Assembly (NCBI GenBank): GCA_964606765.1
Contig: CAZSIR010000125.1
Location: forward strand, 1-8,671
Length of the DNA stretch: 8,671 bases
Direction of reading: 5' to 3'
Source of the DNA: Ga0077527 sp964606765
GTDB lineage: Bacteria > Pseudomonadota > Gammaproteobacteria > Burkholderiales > SG8-41
The notes under the pieces: generated by a model
The model's database searches: none
What the model saw: the letters and a program-made list of their open reading frames with translations, nothing else
Told to the model about the DNA's origin: nothing
Position numbers and translations under genes: made by a program
Shown: positions 6,559 to 8,671 of the stretch, piece by piece
Layout: each line of letters begins with the position of its first letter
How positions within the stretch are numbered: the first letter of the stretch is position 1

Positions 6559-7329
6559 ATGAACGTCCGTTTCGACAAAAACAAGGGCATCGCCACGCTG
6601 ACGCTGGACCGGCCGGACCGGCTCAACGCCATGTCGGACGCGATGTGGGACGCACTGCTCGCCCACATCAATGCCATCGCCGGCGACGATGAAATCCGCG
6701 CTGTCATCCTCAAAGGCGAAGGCCGCGCCTTCTGCTCGGGCGGCGACGTCGGCAACATGGCGAAATCCGACATCGTCTCCGGCCGCGCCCGTTCGCAGCG
6801 CCGCCACCGCACCATCATCGCCCTCTACAACCTCGAAAAGCCGGTGATCGCCGCAACCCGCGGCCCGGTCTACGGCATCGGCAATGCGCTGGCGCTGGCC
6901 TGCGACGTCGTTGTCGCCTCCGACACCACCAAGTTCTCGATGGCGTTCAAGAAGGTCGGTGTGGTGCCCGACGGCGGCGTGGTGTTTTTCCTGACCCAGC
7001 GCCTGGGACTCGCCCAGGCCAAGGAACTGGTCTATACTGCGCGTGCAGTCGACGCCACCGAAGCCAAAAGCCTCGGCCTGGTGTCGCGCGTGGTACCCGA
7101 CGCCGAACTGGAATCTACAGCACTTGCGCTGGCCACCGAATTCGCCGAATCCGCGACCTACGCGCTGGCGCTGGCCAAAAAAATGTTCCAGTCGATGTAC
7201 GTGCCGACGCTGGAACAGCTTTGCGAAATGGAAACCCTGGCCTCCGGCATCGTGCGCCTGACACAGGACCACAAGGAAGGTGTGGCGGCGTTCCAGGAAA
7301 AGCGGCCGCCGAAGTTTCTTGGCAAATAA
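6559..7329 (+). CDS. Crotonase-fold enoyl-CoA hydratase/isomerase-family protein with atypical active site
   Basis: This 256-residue protein has the usual crotonase length and layout: LTLDRPDRLNAMSDAMWDAL at the N-terminus, the first oxyanion-hole block GRAFCSGGDVGNM (55-67), the second block RGPVYGIGNALALACDVVVA (101-120), then FKKVGVVPDGG (130-140). Aligned by eye on rat enoyl-CoA hydratase, catalytic Glu144 falls at A110 and Glu164 at F130, so both hydratase glutamates are missing. D138 in PDGG is kept, an Asp used in some isomerase branches such as PaaG-like enzymes. Classical hydration is therefore doubtful; isomerisation, hydrolysis or another CoA-ester reaction is more likely. The ATG at 6559 is chosen from family alignment and the AAAGG before it. 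The frame is open further upstream through the repeat to an ATG at 6400, a start that would wrongly add 53 residues. Its place after the hydratase and dehydrogenase suggests handling of an acyl-CoA intermediate. Confidence 0.92.
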   Translation: MNVRFDKNKGIATLTLDRPDRLNAMSDAMWDALLAHINAIAGDDEIRAVILKGEGRAFCSGGDVGNMAKSDIVSGRARSQRRHRTIIALYNLEKPVIAATRGPVYGIGNALALACDVVVASDTTKFSMAFKKVGVVPDGGVVFFLTQRLGLAQAKELVYTARAVDATEAKSLGLVSRVVPDAELESTALALATEFAESATYALALAKKMFQSMYVPTLEQLCEMETLASGIVRLTQDHKEGVAAFQEKRPPKFLGK

Positions 7330-7364
7330 ACTTTGCTTTTTGCTTTGGTTTTTACATAAAAACA

Positions 7365-7484
7365 TTAACGCTAAGGCGCAAAGGAAAAAGAGAGGCGCAA
7401 AGAAGGGCTATATTTAAAGACAATACTTCGGTTTTGTTTTGCATTTCTCTGCGTCTTTCATTTTCCTTTGCGTCTTTGCGTTAA
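7365..7484. repeat. Inverted repeat of CGCAAAG-type units
   Basis: Left arm 7365-7403 and right arm 7446-7484 are reverse complements at 33 of 39 positions around a 42-base loop. Both arms begin TTAACGC and contain CGCAAAGR-like octamers separated by a purine-rich spacer. The sequence differs from the CACAGAG elements in the two previous gaps, but the plan is the same: short purine-rich units in the left arm, mirrored in the right. It occupies most of the 221-base gap between the crotonase and MFS genes. No good T-run follows the stem on the plus strand, so terminator function is uncertain. Confidence 0.9.
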
Positions 7485-7495
7485 AGCTTTTTCTT

Positions 7496-7510
7496 GATTT
7501 TTCAAAAATC
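7496..7510. repeat. Perfect short AT-rich palindrome upstream of the MFS gene
   Basis: GATTTTTCAAAAATC is a perfect 7+1+7 palindrome lying 40 bases before the MFS start and just after the long inverted repeat. It could be a regulator-binding site. The one-base centre makes a tight RNA hairpin unlikely. It may be chance in an AT-rich leader. Confidence 0.35.
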
Positions 7511-7550
7511 CGGCCACAAAGCAAATCAATACCTCCGTGACCTTGGTTAA

Positions 7551-8671
7551 ATGAGCACAGCAAATCGCGGCAGCGACACCTCCTGGCTGTTCTGGCTGTG
7601 CGCGAGCCGCACCAGTTTCGCGCTGGTTTTCACCGCCTACGCCGCGGCCATACCGCTGCTCAAACCCGACTGGGGCATGAGTGCCGGAAAAGCCGGCATG
7701 ATCCAGTCGGCCTGGCATTTCGGTTACCTGTTTTCGCTGGTTGCCGTCGGCTTTCTGGCCGACCGCTACGGCGCGAAACGGGTGTTCATTTTCTCCAGCA
7801 TCGCCTCCAGCATCAGCGCGATGATTTTCGCGGTATTTGCCGAAAGCTTTCTCACCGGCCTGGTCCTCTACGGCCTGACCGGACTTTTTTCCGGCGGTTC
7901 GTACACCCCCGGGCTGACGCTGATCGCCGAACGCTTCCAGTCGGCCAGCCGCGGCCGCGCGATGGGTTTTTACCTGGCTGCCGCCTCCGGCGGTTATGCG
8001 CTGGCACTGGTGCTGACCGGCGCGCTGACGCCGCTGTTCGGCTGGCGTGGCGCCTTCATCGTCAACGCCGCCGGCCCGCTGCTCGGCACCGTGCTGGCGC
8101 TGTACGCCCTGCGCGCAACGCCCAACATCGTACATCCGCGCACGGCGGAACACGCCGCCGAAAAACCGGTGGCGGTAATCCTCGCCAACAAGCCGGCGAT
8201 GCTGGTGACCTGGGCCTACACCTTCCATTCCTGGGAAATGCTCGGCATGAAAGCGTGGATGCCGGCATTCCTGTCGGCGGCCGCCGCCTACTCCACCGGC
8301 AGCAGTGCCACGGCATCGGCGAGCCTCGGCGCAGGACTCGCCGCCATCGCCTACATCGGCAGCATGGGCGGCAGCGTGACCGGCGGCTGGCTGTCCGACC
8401 GCATGGGCCGCACCTGGACCATGATGGTGCTGGCGACCATCAGCGCGGTGTGTTCGCTGACCCTGGGCTGGCTGATCGGGCTGCCGCTGTGGCTGCTGGT
8501 AATCATCTGCGCCTTCTACAGCTTCACCGCGGTCGGCGACTCCTCGGTGTTCTCCACTGCGGTCACCGAACTGGTGCCGCCGCGCCACATCGGCGCCGCC
8601 TATTCGGTGCGCTCGGTGCTGGGTTTCGGCGCCGGTGCCATCGCGCCCTGGGTATTCGGCCTGGTGCTCGA
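7551..8671 (+). CDS. Major facilitator superfamily transporter, C-terminus cut by window edge
   Basis: The frame is open from an ATG at 7551 to the window end, giving 373 residues; MFS proteins usually have about 400-420, so the last helix or two are missing. The sequence is a series of hydrophobic segments typical of an inner-membrane secondary transporter. The MFS signature is at 67-77 (GFLADRYGAKR, loop between helices 2 and 3) and its half-repeat at 278-287 (GGWLSDRMGR, loop 8-9). A polar stretch at about 190-207 (RATPNIVHPRTAEHAAEK) fits the central cytoplasmic loop. The start is fixed by an in-frame TAA just before the ATG; no clear Shine-Dalgarno sequence is seen, which is odd. Being last in the visible plus-strand block, it may import the acid degraded by the upstream enzymes, but the substrate and even the direction of transport are unknown. 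Confidence 0.93.
   Translation, partial: MSTANRGSDTSWLFWLCASRTSFALVFTAYAAAIPLLKPDWGMSAGKAGMIQSAWHFGYLFSLVAVGFLADRYGAKRVFIFSSIASSISAMIFAVFAESFLTGLVLYGLTGLFSGGSYTPGLTLIAERFQSASRGRAMGFYLAAASGGYALALVLTGALTPLFGWRGAFIVNAAGPLLGTVLALYALRATPNIVHPRTAEHAAEKPVAVILANKPAMLVTWAYTFHSWEMLGMKAWMPAFLSAAAAYSTGSSATASASLGAGLAAIAYIGSMGGSVTGGWLSDRMGRTWTMMVLATISAVCSLTLGWLIGLPLWLLVIICAFYSFTAVGDSSVFSTAVTELVPPRHIGAAYSVRSVLGFGAGAIAPWVFGLVL

Noticed and set aside
6472..7365. Long minus-strand open frame (297 codons) opposite the crotonase
   Set aside because: It has no recognisable domain and low-complexity composition; its C-terminal His-Arg-Gly repeats come from the CACAGAG palindrome.
7458..8588. Minus-strand open frame (376 codons) opposite the MFS gene
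   Set aside because: It is Gly/Gln/Arg-rich and nothing like a folded protein, and lies antisense to an unmistakable membrane transporter.

Overview
The window looks like a chromosomal catabolic region of a moderately GC-rich betaproteobacterium, probably Burkholderiales-like. The lineage call rests on two back-to-back orphan TctC/Bug-type periplasmic solute receptors with no TctA/TctB membrane genes beside them, which is a typical betaproteobacterial pattern, and on GC-rich codon use. It is an inference; there is no rRNA or marker gene here. No tRNA, rRNA, CRISPR array, transposase or phage gene was seen.

There are two divergent blocks around a control region at about 4349-4506. The minus-strand block reads leftward: a PhyH-like Fe(II)/2-oxoglutarate dioxygenase (3473-4348), TctC-like receptor 2 (2365-3369), TctC-like receptor 1 (1309-2277), then an MmgE/PrpD-family enzyme (1300 to base 1) cut by the window edge. 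The last two genes are only 8 bases apart. The block suggests capture of an organic acid in the periplasm followed by intracellular conversion, but the substrate cannot be read from sequence.

The plus-strand block reads rightward: a MaoC-type 2-enoyl-CoA hydratase 2 (4507-5364), a short-chain dehydrogenase (5517-6440), a crotonase-fold enzyme (6559-7329) and an MFS transporter (7551 to the right edge, truncated). The first two resemble the hydratase and dehydrogenase halves of peroxisomal multifunctional enzyme type 2 (MFE-2, HSD17B4), here as separate genes. Together they would hydrate a trans-2-enoyl-CoA and oxidise the 3-hydroxyacyl-CoA, a beta-oxidation-like module. The crotonase lacks both glutamates of classical enoyl-CoA hydratases and may be an isomerase or have another activity.

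The most striking non-coding signal is that each of the three junctions in the plus-strand block holds a long imperfect inverted repeat built from short periodic units. Two are made of CACAGAG plus a variable dinucleotide (period 9), and one of CGCAAAGR-like units. None is seen between the minus-strand genes. One of them appears to supply the ribosome-binding sequence of the next gene.
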